From Sulfurisphaera tokodaii str. 7 (GTDB lineage Archaea; Thermoproteota; Thermoprotei_A; Sulfolobales; Sulfolobaceae), in contig NC_003106.2 in the NCBI RefSeq assembly GCF_000011205.1, positions 1,254,001 to 1,318,000 on the forward strand: a stretch of DNA of 64,000 nucleotides, read 5' to 3'. Position 1 is the stretch's first letter, and every line of letters begins with the position of its first letter. The notes under the pieces were generated by a model that did not search any database, had not been told where the DNA came from, and worked only from the letters and a program-made list of their open reading frames with translations. The position numbers were made by a program, and so were the translations under genes. This document shows, piece by piece, positions 51,791-59,691 of this stretch.

Positions 51791-51976
51791 ACAAGAACAC
51801 TTGCACAAATCAAGGAAAAATTATTTTCTCTCATAAACTTCAAGGCTGAAGAAGTAAAGAAAACACTTATAACAGCAGCACTTAGTAGGGATTCAATAGA
51901 AAACAAGGCAAAAGAGTTTGAAATATCACCACAAACAGTGAGAAACTACGTCAGTATGGGAATCTCTTTTTTCTGA
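51767..51976 (+). pseudogene. transposase remnant (N-terminal helix-turn-helix)
   Basis: 69 codons: IKEKLFSLINFKAEEVKKTLITAALSRDSIENKAKEF then EISPQTVRNYVSMG, a helix-turn-helix at the start of several Sulfolobales IS4/IS5-like transposases (family from memory). No catalytic DDE part follows; the frame ends 26 bases before the left end of another IS. A decayed insertion sequence is the best reading. Confidence 0.55.
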
Positions 51977-52001
51977 GACTAATAATAATATTAGCAAAAA
52001 T

Positions 52002-53072
52002 GAGTGTGGACATAGTGTCGTCATTAGGGTATAAATTCAGGGATTAGTCTTCTCTCTAGAGCGTCCAATGTGTAATTAATATAATTTACTTTATTAACAA
52101 AATTTTTGTAGAAAAGCAAATATTACAGAATCCAACTTGTAAGATAATACTTAATGAGATTACACCTAGATTATACATGTGTTAAACTCTAGATTAGAAA
52201 ATATCATTAGGAAAGTTCCCTTAACTTTGATTATCGAATATTGCGAGATTATTTGTAGTTACATTTAATAAATTGATTTTATATTATTATATTTGTTGTA
52301 ATTAAGTGAATTTGATTCTAGGTAAACATGTTTTATAACTTTTTAGTTTATTTAGTTATTCACATTAATTACACATTGGACGCTCTCTCAAATAAGACTA
52401 GTGCTATGGAGTACTTTATCATGCTTATGCTCCTATTTACTGCCTTTGTTGCCCTCTTGAACCTGACAAGCTTATCCCTTAATGAGGAATGAAGCCCCTC
52501 GTTGGGATTAACTGGTGCTACCGTGTGATTCTTTAACCAAAAGTAAACGTTGTAATCACCACTCACCCATCATCATCTGGCAAGTACATTTTAACCTCAC
52601 CGAAAGTATTCTCATCCCTATCACCCACAGAGTAAATTAGGTAGACTCCAAGACTCCTGAAAACATAACAAGTAAACACCCACTTGTAGAAAGCCCTATT
52701 GTTTCTGTATAAGTACGTCCACATCTCATAAACAACTTTACCCTTAACAAACTCCTTAACCCTACTCCACCAGCTCCTCATACTTCCCTCTACTTAACCC
52801 AAGTAAAAAAGTACCCAAAGGTACATTAAGAACCCTAGAAATAGCCCTCATACTATTAGAATACATCCTCAAAGCCAACTCCCTAACACTCTTACAATTA
52901 GAAGCATAACCCAAAAAACGCTTACCACAAACCCTATACTTCTGCCTACTCAACCGCAACATGATGACTACCACAAGAAGGACAAGCTATACCTAAATAT
53001 AGGCTTCCTACCCATAAGTAATACTCGTAATACAAGAATTTATACCCTAATGACAACACTATGTCCATACTC
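52002..53072 (-). mobile_element. IS1-type insertion sequence, ~1.07 kb, with intact inverted ends
   Basis: The ends match as inverted repeats: left 52002-52038 (begins GAGTGTGGACATAGTG) and right 53036-53072 (complement begins GAGTATGGACATAGTG), 35 of 37 bases identical by eye. Between them, on the minus strand, is a frameshifted transposase. No direct target duplication is obvious at the flanks. The IS interrupted already decaying DNA. Confidence 0.85.
52036..53015 (-). pseudogene. IS1-family transposase, frameshifted
   Basis: Reading the minus strand across frames gives a zinc ribbon (ACPSCGSHHV, then YRVCGKRFLGYASNC), a helix-turn-helix (VRELALRMYSNSMRAISRVLNV), and an IS1-type DDE region with EMWTYLYRNNRAFYKWVF, YSVGDRDENTFGEV and a C-terminal HSSLRDKLVRFKRATKAVNRS. 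These parts lie in three consecutive frames (52975-53015, 52762-52974, 52563-52781, 52369-52566) with stops between, so it cannot make a full protein. The final basic segment resembles the end of IS1 InsB. Confidence 0.8.
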
Positions 53073-53122
53073 CGATAGATGAAGAAAAAGTTAATATTGA
53101 AGAGATAAAAAATGAAAATAGA

Positions 53123-53596
53123 ATGTCGTTAGAGGAAATAATAAAAAAGCTAGAGGAGAGAGGAGTTGATGTTACTGAGGCTTTACTAGATATTTTAAGT
53201 AGGGAAGACCCTAATGATAGTAGTAAGGAAAGAATAAGTTTAGCTGAAAAGTATATGCAGGAAAGCAAAGAGTATGCTGAAAAAGGAGACGCAGTTCAAG
53301 CGTCAGAGAAGGCTTATAAAGTTGTCGAAGAAGTCGTTAAGGCGTTGGCGGAAAAATTTAAGACCGAGGAATACCAGGAGTTCTTGAAAGAAGGTAGATG
53401 GTACATCTATTTGTTAGGCAAGGCCAGCAAGACGCTTTCTAAAAATCTGGGTTATTGGGTTTTAGACGGCTGGAATGCTGGTTACGATTTGCATGTATGG
53501 GGATTCCACGAGAGAAAATATTCCGTTGAGGACGTTAAAGTCTCCCTAAAAAGGGTAGAAGAAATGCTTATTGAAGCAAAGAAGTTATTTGTTTAA
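53123..53596 (+). CDS. PaREP1 family protein
   Basis: 157 residues. Pattern of PaREP1/PaREP8 proteins, abundant and often multi-copy in crenarchaea: SLAEKYMQESKEYAEKGDAVQASEKAYKVVEEVVKALAEKF, then a helical end with YDLHVWGFHERKYSVEDVKVSLKRVEEMLIEAKKLF. All-helical and HEPN-like in style, linked in the literature to mobile DNA and possibly toxin-antitoxin-like function, which is inference here. It overlaps the dead peptidase gene on the other strand by 12 bases. Confidence 0.75.
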   Translation: MSLEEIIKKLEERGVDVTEALLDILSREDPNDSSKERISLAEKYMQESKEYAEKGDAVQASEKAYKVVEEVVKALAEKFKTEEYQEFLKEGRWYIYLLGKASKTLSKNLGYWVLDGWNAGYDLHVWGFHERKYSVEDVKVSLKRVEEMLIEAKKLFV

Positions 53597-54640
53597 TATA
53601 CATTCCTCAATGAACGCTATAACATAAGAGTACTCCCTAGCCTCAGACTCCGGGTCTACTATTGAATGACCTGACTCGTTAACGAAGAGCAGGACGTCAT
53701 TATCCAACTCTTCAGACCTAGCAACGTACTTCAGAGCGTGAGCAGGGTTGAACCCTATCATCGTTAATTCCGGTATAAACAAAAGTCTTTGGTAAGCCAC
53801 TCTTTAAGTTGTGATAAGGACTATAGGAGAGTAGGTAATCCTTTTACTTTGGGTCGTTAGGGTCCTCGTATTCCTTAACCCAATATTTTCCAACGTAAAG
53901 TTTATCATATCTTAACACGTCCAGAACAGGATGACCTATTACTGCACAGTCTATAAGCTCTGGGTACTCATTTTCAGTAGCACCTACTAAAAGCCCTCCA
54001 TTACCCCCGCCCATTGCAATAGTCTTTCCTCCCATCATTTTGACAAACTTATAGAAATTCAGAAAAGTCCTTGAAGACGTTCTTCTTATTCAGCAACATT
54101 CCCTGCTTATGCCATTCCTCTCCATTCTTGTAATCTCCCCTTAGGTTAGTTATAAGTACAGAGTACCCCTCGTCTAATAGAACTCTGGTAGAATTGGGAA
54201 AGATGATAATAAAGAAATTCTAAATTCACCGTAGCCGTAAACTATAACACCCTTAGGGTTATTAACTTTAGAGAGTAGAAAACCGTGAAGTAACACGTCA
54301 CCTTTTACGTATATATCACTTACTTTGACGTCGTAATTACCGTACTGCATTATTATTTCCTCCTCTTTTTCTCCTTTCCTCCGAGATATTCTAAATTAAA
54401 TGACGTTTCTACAAGAAATAGGGAAGCCCCTTCACTATCCATGAACTCTATATTATCGTGATTTTCTTCTCCTATCTTATTACCTTTAAGGTCGTAAAAT
54501 AGTAAAGGAGTCCTATAGTCCTTATAACTTTAACTGCCAGAGAATCCTTTAAAGAAGACACTCCAAGTACTGGATAATCCAACTAGAGGATCTTCTTGCC
54601 GTCGAGGTATACTACATCATTCTTCTGATAAATTAAACCG
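53585..54640 (-). pseudogene. prolyl-oligopeptidase (S9) pseudogene
   Basis: Reading the minus strand over several frames gives recognisable pieces in order: DVVYLDGKKIL, a beta-rich domain, [105 protein letters not shown], then [15 protein letters not shown] and VNESGHSI. That is a prolyl oligopeptidase/S9 alpha-beta hydrolase. Multiple frameshifts and stops separate the parts. The expected active Ser (GGSNGG) appears as Gly in GGGNGG, so it was inactive even where intact, while the His region remains. Confidence 0.75.
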
Positions 54641-55180
54641 TTAAAGAAGTGTTAAACTAACGTTGTAAAAAATCACGTTATGCGTTAAATTCTACTATAG
54701 TAGTTTAAGGAAATTCCCTCACCATAAAAAATTATAATATTTGCTCATTAACTAATAAATACTTTGAATTTACTTCCTTACTTTATTTCGTTAATCACAA
54801 GGAATTTTCAGTTAATAAGACAGTATATCTTACATTTGTTTAACGTAACGTAAAAATGTAACGATTTTCCTGTAAGTGCTAAACGATAATATGTTTCGAC
54901 AGAAACGTCAGATTAATTATTAGGGTTAATGACCTTTAACTTAGTAAGGACGTCATAAAAATTTCTTTTAAATGTACAGTAAACTCTTTACTTTATCTTC
55001 TTACGTGGAAATTTTAGTTGTTCTCACTTAACTAATTAAGTAATCTATCGGTATAATTATAGTATTTGAACCTAGCTTTATCCTCTTTTTTAACTCAGTT
55101 GTCGACTTTTAATCTTTATATTAAATATGTTAATTAATGTTTTGGAATAGATTTAAATATTTAAAATAATAGAATAAAAT
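54641..55180. other. 540-base AT-rich stretch with the promoter of the 467-aa gene
   Basis: No gene, RNA or clear repeat is visible except at its right end, where TTTAAATATTTAAAATA (about 55151-55167) precedes the ATG at 55181 by about 25 bases and is the likely TATA/BRE region. The rest is probably decayed DNA. Confidence 0.45.
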
Positions 55181-56584
55181 ATGGCAGTTGAAACAGCACC
55201 CTCCTTAAGCTCCTTAGGCGGAATATTAGGAGGAATCATAGGCGGAGAAATAATACTAGATCAACAACAAGCTAATTGCGTAATAGAAAACCTAAAAAGA
55301 TACAACTCACTAGAAACAGCACAAAGATACGAGATTTACCCCGCAATAGCCTCAAGTAGAAGAGTATTAAAAGAAGCCTCAAACTCCCCAGAAAAAATCT
55401 TCAGACAAGGAATACTCATAAAAACAACAGACACGGGAGATTGGTTTTACATAGGCGGAATCTCCCCATACTGGTCCCCAGACCAACTAATAGTATACCA
55501 AGGAGGATCACAAGCAACATCACCAGGAAAACTAAATAGAAAAACAATCGACGACCTAGCAGACAAAGGACTAGGAGCAATACCACTAATCAAAACAAAA
55601 ACACCACCAACATGGTACAACCCACCACTATTCAAAAACTGCCAAGGAACATTCAACATCTTCTGGAACTACCTAGCAGAATTCCAGGGAGGCATACTAA
55701 CAATATTTACCAACGCACCAATGGTAATGCATTATAGTCAGTTACTGGCTCTTGGAAAGGCTAGTTTAACATATTCATCGGGGGGTAGTTATTATCTTTC
55801 TATAGCTGCTAGAAATGATGTAATGCGTCCTGCCTCAGATACATATCCTTACATCTACTTTGCCTATGGCACTAACCCAGTGGTGGCAAAGAGTCACGGT
55901 TTGAAAATCTACCCCGGTTTTACATTTGATACTGTGACTAAAGAGGTCTTATCAAATTGTAGCGAAATAATGCCTAAGCAATATTGTTCTTTAAGTTTCC
56001 TAGACACTAGGTTTAATGATATTGATATTGGTGCTCTTGTTTATGCTGTGTTACCTTGTGGTACATCTTGCTCCCAGTTTGGTTTAGCTGGGTTAATTCT
56101 TGGTATTTCTCAAATAACAATTAAGGGTGTACAACTAGTTTATCTAAGAATTGCTCAGCCTCCTTCTGACTTAACTACTACTGCTATAATTGAGTGGGCT
56201 AAGATGATGAACGTTTATGATTCACTAAATAGTCTCATGGGTGCGAGTAAGAGGTTTAAGAAGGCTGTTTCTGATCTTTCTCTTGCGTTTCCGCAGTTTA
56301 TTGCTACTGCTGCTGCACTCATTGTGGATTGGGTTGAGGTTTCTTATGATGATGGTTTAAAAGAGGCTGAGGAGAAGGCTAAGGAGTTGAAGGAGATGTA
56401 TGATAAGGTTGTTGATGAACTGGCTGGTAAGCCCCCATCAATAACCAATAGGTACGTTTATAATCAGTGGTGGAAGTATAAGACTAGAGTAGAGGAGTGT
56501 GCTAAAGAAATAATACTAAACAACCCAGATATAACATATGAAGAACTATTAAATGAAGTAGACCAGTGTGCGGTGCTAGAGTAA
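55181..56584 (+). CDS. unknown 467-residue protein with internally mosaic codon usage
   Basis: Not recognised. It begins with a Gly/Ser-rich hydrophobic stretch (SLSSLGGILGGIIGGEIIL, about residues 9-27) and lacks clear catalytic motifs. Cysteines at NCVIEN, KNCQGT, NCSEIMPKQYCSL, LPCGTSCSQF, EECAKE and QCAVLE. The middle contains GLAGLILGISQITIKGVQLVYL and AFPQFIATAAALIVDWVEV, possibly amphipathic or buried helices, followed by a charged coiled stretch (KEAEEKAKELKEMYDKVVDEL). It could be a plasmid or virus structural protein; that is speculation. Codon usage switches near 55730 (A/C-ending to T-ending) and back near 56505. Confidence 0.65.
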   Translation: MAVETAPSLSSLGGILGGIIGGEIILDQQQANCVIENLKRYNSLETAQRYEIYPAIASSRRVLKEASNSPEKIFRQGILIKTTDTGDWFYIGGISPYWSPDQLIVYQGGSQATSPGKLNRKTIDDLADKGLGAIPLIKTKTPPTWYNPPLFKNCQGTFNIFWNYLAEFQGGILTIFTNAPMVMHYSQLLALGKASLTYSSGGSYYLSIAARNDVMRPASDTYPYIYFAYGTNPVVAKSHGLKIYPGFTFDTVTKEVLSNCSEIMPKQYCSLSFLDTRFNDIDIGALVYAVLPCGTSCSQFGLAGLILGISQITIKGVQLVYLRIAQPPSDLTTTAIIEWAKMMNVYDSLNSLMGASKRFKKAVSDLSLAFPQFIATAAALIVDWVEVSYDDGLKEAEEKAKELKEMYDKVVDELAGKPPSITNRYVYNQWWKYKTRVEECAKEIILNNPDITYEELLNEVDQCAVLE

Positions 56585-56851
56585 GGAATAATGTAATGAT
56601 TGTCTATCCTATAGTATTCTCCTCATATTTTCTCATTTTATCTTAAACATTTTTTCTTCACTCTTAGTCAGTCTAAAAAGTTTTATTAATTGAGATCATA
56701 ATAGTGTATTCGAAATTCAAGAATTAATATTCGCCATTATGTTGTATCCAAATAATTTTTAGGGGAAGTGATAGCTAAATCATGCTTGTTCTTAACAATT
56801 ACTCGTATTAATCTCCCTAGCTATGTAGGCTGTCTATTGATGAAGAACTAG
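56585..56851. other. gap between the 467-aa gene and the tRNA scar
   Basis: No gene seen. T-rich clusters just after the 467-aa gene may terminate its transcript. A 13-base sequence GTCTAAAAAGTTT at 56671-56683 recurs at 56888-56900, straddling the inner edge of the tRNA scar. Confidence 0.45.
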
Positions 56852-56890
56852 TGCCGCCGCGGGGACTTGAACCCCGGACAACCGGATGTC
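56852..56890 (-). other. orphan 3' half of a tRNA gene: left attachment site of an integrated element
   Basis: Read on the minus strand, it is the 3' part of a tRNA: anticodon-stem side, T arm CGGGG-TTCAAGT-CCCCG, acceptor CGGCGGC and discriminator A (3' end at 56852). No 5' half (GCCGCCG...) is present; the sequence toward higher coordinates diverges after GACATCCGG. Integrated archaeal plasmids and viruses leave such 3' fragments at the end away from the intact tRNA. From its orientation the element lies to the right, with the intact tRNA expected beyond 64,000. The parent tRNA may be Glu but is not certain. Confidence 0.75.
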
Positions 56891-57012
56891 TAAAAAGTTT
56901 CCGAATTATGTATATTAGAAACATTATGCGTTTCACGAGAGAAGGAAGAACTGATTTACAAAAAATAATGAATATTGATATGAAAATCAGTAGATAAAAG
57001 GGGCGTTTCAAA

Positions 57013-57034
57013 GCGTTAACTCCCCAGTTAACGC
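57013..57034. repeat. palindrome copy 1 (C4 core)
   Basis: Nine-base arms GCGTTAACT and AGTTAACGC, perfect inverses, flank CCCC. It overlaps the stop of the winged-helix gene at 57028. Related copies lie at 59257-59278 and 61574-61595. Possible binding sites of the element's ParB-like or regulatory proteins. Confidence 0.75.
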
Positions 57035-57264
57035 AAAATCTCATCTCTATATTTGAGGCAATACTCTCTTACCCTAATTCCCGCAATTTTCCTCCATTGT
57101 CTAGATATTATTCCCCTCTTATACATCCTAGTCAGGTAGACTAATAACGTATTCTTCTCGGCACCAGTCCTCTCCTGGAGCTCCTCTAAAGTCATGCATC
57201 TCCGACTTAACGAGAGCAGGATTAACTCGCTTAAGGTGAATCGTTCAAGAAATTCCCTTTCCAT
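57028..57264 (-). CDS. winged-helix transcriptional regulator of the integrated element
   Basis: 78 residues: MEREFLERFTLSELILLSLS then RRCMTLEELQERTGAEKNTLLVYLTRMYKRGIISRQ and a beta wing IAGIRVREYCLKYRDEIL. Typical small archaeal plasmid regulator. Two 17-base palindromes lie upstream (57276-57292, just 12 bases before its ATG, and 57341-57357), so it probably represses itself and perhaps the Kiwa-like genes beyond. Confidence 0.78.
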   Translation of the reverse strand: MEREFLERFTLSELILLSLSRRCMTLEELQERTGAEKNTLLVYLTRMYKRGIISRQWRKIAGIRVREYCLKYRDEILR

Positions 57265-57275
57265 ACCTAAATTTG

Positions 57276-57292
57276 ATTAACAAATTGTTAAT
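57276..57292. promoter_or_regulatory. 17-bp palindrome, operator copy A
   Basis: ATTAACAAATTGTTAAT: two perfect 8-base arms around a central base. It sits 12 bases upstream of the winged-helix gene start, overlapping the position for RNA polymerase. Copy B is 65 bases further away. Confidence 0.75.
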
Positions 57293-57340
57293 ATTCTTTC
57301 ACGTTCTGAAAAATTAGCTTTTTGAAGTGTCCCCCTCAGG

Positions 57341-57357
57341 ATTAACAATTTGTTAAT
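57341..57357. promoter_or_regulatory. 17-bp palindrome, operator copy B
   Basis: ATTAACAATTTGTTAAT, the same arms as copy A with T instead of A in the centre (it is the exact inverse of copy A). Both copies are followed by ATATT. It lies between the winged-helix gene and kwaB-like gene, where it could also affect antisense or read-through transcription. Confidence 0.75.
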
Positions 57358-57479
57358 ATTTACGTCATTATCGCATTACCCCGCTCTTTTGTGTAAAATT
57401 TTTGGAACCCAGGCAGGATTAATTATCTATTTCCTAGAGATTATGGTGAATATCATAAAATTTTCTAAGAGACAAAATT

Positions 57480-58535
57480 TTATTCCTGGACTTCAACAAC
57501 TCTCCTCCTTATAAATGTTTCAGCTAATCTATCAGTTATTATTTTAATTAAATCTACAATATTCGAATTACCTACTACAAATTTCTTGCTTTGCTCATCA
57601 AATTCTACTTTTAACTCCTTTTGAGTTTTCCTTTTATATTCTTTCTTTATATTTTCTACAATCTTCGGGTTATTATTTAGCTCATTTTCGACTTCCTTTA
57701 TACCATATCTTACAACTTTATTTAGATTCCTTAAGTGTGATGGATCTACGTTTCTCAGATTTTTTTCGAATGATTGGGGATCATCAATAATATTGTTTAG
57801 CTCTTTATAATTTGGATTATTTTTTAATTTCTTTATATGATAATCTTTTAAATATTCCTTAAATTTACTATCCCTCTCGAATTCTGATAGTGCAAAAATG
57901 ATTATTTTGTCCTTATAGTATACAAACAGTATCTTTTTTCTTAGAATTATATAGTCGGTACTGCTTACTATTTCGTATGTATCATCATTTGAAAAACGCA
58001 AAATGTTATGTTTAGGCCGTTTTAGAAAAGTATTTTTATCGAATTTATCAAAAATTAATATATAGTTCCCACTTTCATCTCCAAGCTTAAACCCAATGTA
58101 GTCAGTATTTTGGTAATCATCTTTTGGACTGTATTTTACGTTAGTAGGCGGATCTCCTTCCATCATTATTTCGATTAATGTCGCAATTACGTTATCAGAT
58201 TTACCTGACTGGTAAGTATGTGATTGAGCCTGGACAGTAACTTGTTTTTGAGGATCAAGAGAAAAATCTATATAGCATGGCTTTTTTAACGCAAAATCCG
58301 CACACTCATTAATAATAGTTTCATTACCTAGCTTTTTCTTTATTTTATCTTCTATATAGTTAAAATAACTTCTACTATTTTCCCTTATTTTTATGTACTT
58401 AAGTTTGTACTCAATATTCTCTTTATCCTTTTTATCCACTCTTACGAAGAAATATATTCTCTCAAGCTTTTCTTCTAACTTAATTTTATTAATGGCCTCT
58501 ACTAAATCTTTACCAGAATATCCCTCCTCAGCCAT
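57480..58535 (-). CDS. KwaB-like protein (DUF4868-type), Kiwa-like defence module
   Basis: 351 residues, soluble and strongly charged. The centre and end follow the DUF4868/KwaB pattern from memory: a beta-rich region, then KKILFVYYKDKIIIFALSEFERDSKFKEYLKDY (strand, strand, FER, helix), a long helical part, and a C-terminal VDLIKIITDRLAETFIRRRVVEV that resembles the LLxDxYL...V motif. In Kiwa, KwaB binds phage DNA and works with the membrane protein KwaA. Here the gene follows a four-helix membrane protein with an 8-base overlap, in the same order as kwaA-kwaB. The family match is by eye and needs a profile search. Confidence 0.55.
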   Translation of the reverse strand: MAEEGYSGKDLVEAINKIKLEEKLERIYFFVRVDKKDKENIEYKLKYIKIRENSRSYFNYIEDKIKKKLGNETIINECADFALKKPCYIDFSLDPQKQVTVQAQSHTYQSGKSDNVIATLIEIMMEGDPPTNVKYSPKDDYQNTDYIGFKLGDESGNYILIFDKFDKNTFLKRPKHNILRFSNDDTYEIVSSTDYIILRKKILFVYYKDKIIIFALSEFERDSKFKEYLKDYHIKKLKNNPNYKELNNIIDDPQSFEKNLRNVDPSHLRNLNKVVRYGIKEVENELNNNPKIVENIKKEYKRKTQKELKVEFDEQSKKFVVGNSNIVDLIKIITDRLAETFIRRRVVEVQE

Positions 58536-59130
58536 TAACCCTCTTTTTCTTTATTAACCGCTGGTCTAAATAAATATTCTGATATAGGTGACGTACTACA
58601 ATCGGATTTCCTTCCTCTATCATTTCCTTATATATAACATAAATTGAGGTCTTGTTTTCCTCTACTTTTAATTTATAAATTCTGTAGCCTAGTAGGAAAA
58701 GGACGGGGTTAAAGAAGATTATTTCACTGTCCTTATACAGACCGTATATGAAAATCAGAATTATGAAAAAGACTATTAGTCCATAAACGGTGGCTTCAAA
58801 TGTTGAGACCACCCCTATTACATAGGTCATAATAATGTTAGCATAATTACTACTTAGGTCTTCTACTTCAATTACATGATAAACCCTTGGGTTTTCCTTA
58901 CCTTCCTCTCTAGTTAAGAGGTCATAATAAACATGATTAGATATAATTAGAATAACAGTTGTTATTACGTAGGCTATTAAGACTGGCGGTATACGTAAAG
59001 TGAAGTCTCCTACCGTAAAACCGATAGGAAACGCTAGGACATACCTAGAATAAATTACCATGACAATGATGAATAGTAAGGTATATTCACTGATAAATAG
59101 CCTTAGTCTGGACATGATACCAATTAGCAT
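58528..59130 (-). CDS. KwaA-like four-helix membrane protein, Kiwa-like defence module
   Basis: 200 residues with four hydrophobic segments: about 15-37 (LLFIIVMVIYSRYVLAFPI), 47-66 (VLIAYVITTVILIISNHVYY), and two between 95 and 133 (MTYVIGVVSTFEATVYG and LIVFFIILIFIYGLY). Then NPVLFLLGYRIYKLKVEEN and an RHLYQNIYLDQRLI tail that would face the cytosol. KwaA of Kiwa is a membrane protein of similar size and layout that senses infection, and a NP-L-L-GY-Y motif after the last helix fits what I recall of it. ATG at 59130 or 59115. Overlaps the KwaB-like gene by 8 bases. Confidence 0.55.
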   Translation of the reverse strand: MLIGIMSRLRLFISEYTLLFIIVMVIYSRYVLAFPIGFTVGDFTLRIPPVLIAYVITTVILIISNHVYYDLLTREEGKENPRVYHVIEVEDLSSNYANIIMTYVIGVVSTFEATVYGLIVFFIILIFIYGLYKDSEIIFFNPVLFLLGYRIYKLKVEENKTSIYVIYKEMIEEGNPIVVRHLYQNIYLDQRLIKKKRVNG

Positions 59131-59256
59131 TTAGTGATACAGGTTAATAAAACTGTATAAAAATGAAATGTCCCCAGTCAATGAGGGACATATATTTAAA
59201 CTTTTTGTATAGAGCTTATATATGCTTTCCCAGTTGATTGGAAAAACAGTTTTTCT
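59131..59256. promoter_or_regulatory. probable promoter region of the kwaA-like gene
   Basis: Contains TATATATTTAAAC-type sequence near 59190-59205 and an inverted repeat TGTCCC (59170) with GGGACA (59186). The 59170 arm is followed by CCAGTCA, like half of the C4 palindrome. Confidence 0.45.
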
Positions 59257-59278
59257 CAGTAAACTGGGGAGTTAACTG
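59257..59278. repeat. palindrome copy 2 (C4 core)
   Basis: On the plus strand CAGTAAACT, GGGG, AGTTAACTG; arms match at 8 of 9 positions. It lies in the 228-base gap between the KwaA-like gene (start 59130) and the plus-strand small gene (59409), a natural place for an operator or partition site. Confidence 0.7.
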
Positions 59279-59408
59279 AATTTTTCTCACGTAAAATTTT
59301 ATCCTGGGATCCAACACTTGCGCATTTAGTATATTCAATACAATTTTTCAAAATTCAATGAGAAGAAACCAGCATATCCTTTTTAATGCTTGTAACAAAT
59401 ATATACTT

Positions 59409-59561
59409 ATGAGAATTGAAGATAAGGACGAGAAAGGTGAGGGTTACTTAGTTATTGAGAGTAAGGAAGATTTGGAAGAGTTTAGGAAAATGTTAATTGA
59501 AGCTTATTATGAGCTTAACCCCGACCGTAAACGTCCTTGTGAGACCCGATCTCCCAAATAA
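59409..59561 (+). CDS. small acidic protein of the integrated element, 50 aa
   Basis: MRIEDKDEKGEGYLVIESKEDLEEFRKMLIEAYYELNP: two strands and a helix, rich in Glu. ATG at 59409 is preferred to one 51 bases upstream. Its last 47 bases are antisense to the end of the RelE-like frame, so it might be an antitoxin-like partner or, alternatively, a chance frame. No family identified. Confidence 0.45.
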   Translation: MRIEDKDEKGEGYLVIESKEDLEEFRKMLIEAYYELNPDRKRPCETRSPK

Positions 59562-59688
59562 ATACAATACAGTTTTTTGGATCCACGCTGTATAGTATCC
59601 TTATATCACCAGTAACTTCTATTGAGAACATATTATTACCATACATGTCTTTTCCTAACTTCTCTCTGGAATATTTCAAAGGGTTTTC
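59515..59688 (-). pseudogene. RelE/ParE-like toxin remnant, in frame after the helicase stop
   Basis: The minus-strand frame after the helicase TAG reads NPLKYSREKLGKDMYG, then FSIEVTGDIRILYSVDP and FIWEIGSHKDVYGRG before TAA. That is the C-terminal ~57 residues of a RelE-type RNase toxin (VGDYRVIYD / HxDxxY-like ends). The N-terminal helices are missing and there is no ATG; the only start is TTG at 59679. A remnant is most likely. Confidence 0.5.
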
Positions 59689-59691
59689 CTG

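Noticed and set aside
48812-56851. CRISPR array in the AT-rich accessory zone
   Set aside because: No regularly spaced repeats of 20-40 bases were seen; the only repeats are IS ends and short palindromes.
57013-57034. C4-core palindrome as a transcription terminator of the winged-helix gene
   Set aside because: It overlaps the stop and could form a hairpin, but archaeal terminators are T-rich and hairpins are not needed; the two other copies lie away from gene ends, so a protein-binding site is more likely.
56817-57044. 75-codon minus-strand frame over the tRNA scar
   Set aside because: It runs through the tRNA fragment and has no ribosome binding site or homology-like pattern; treated as chance.
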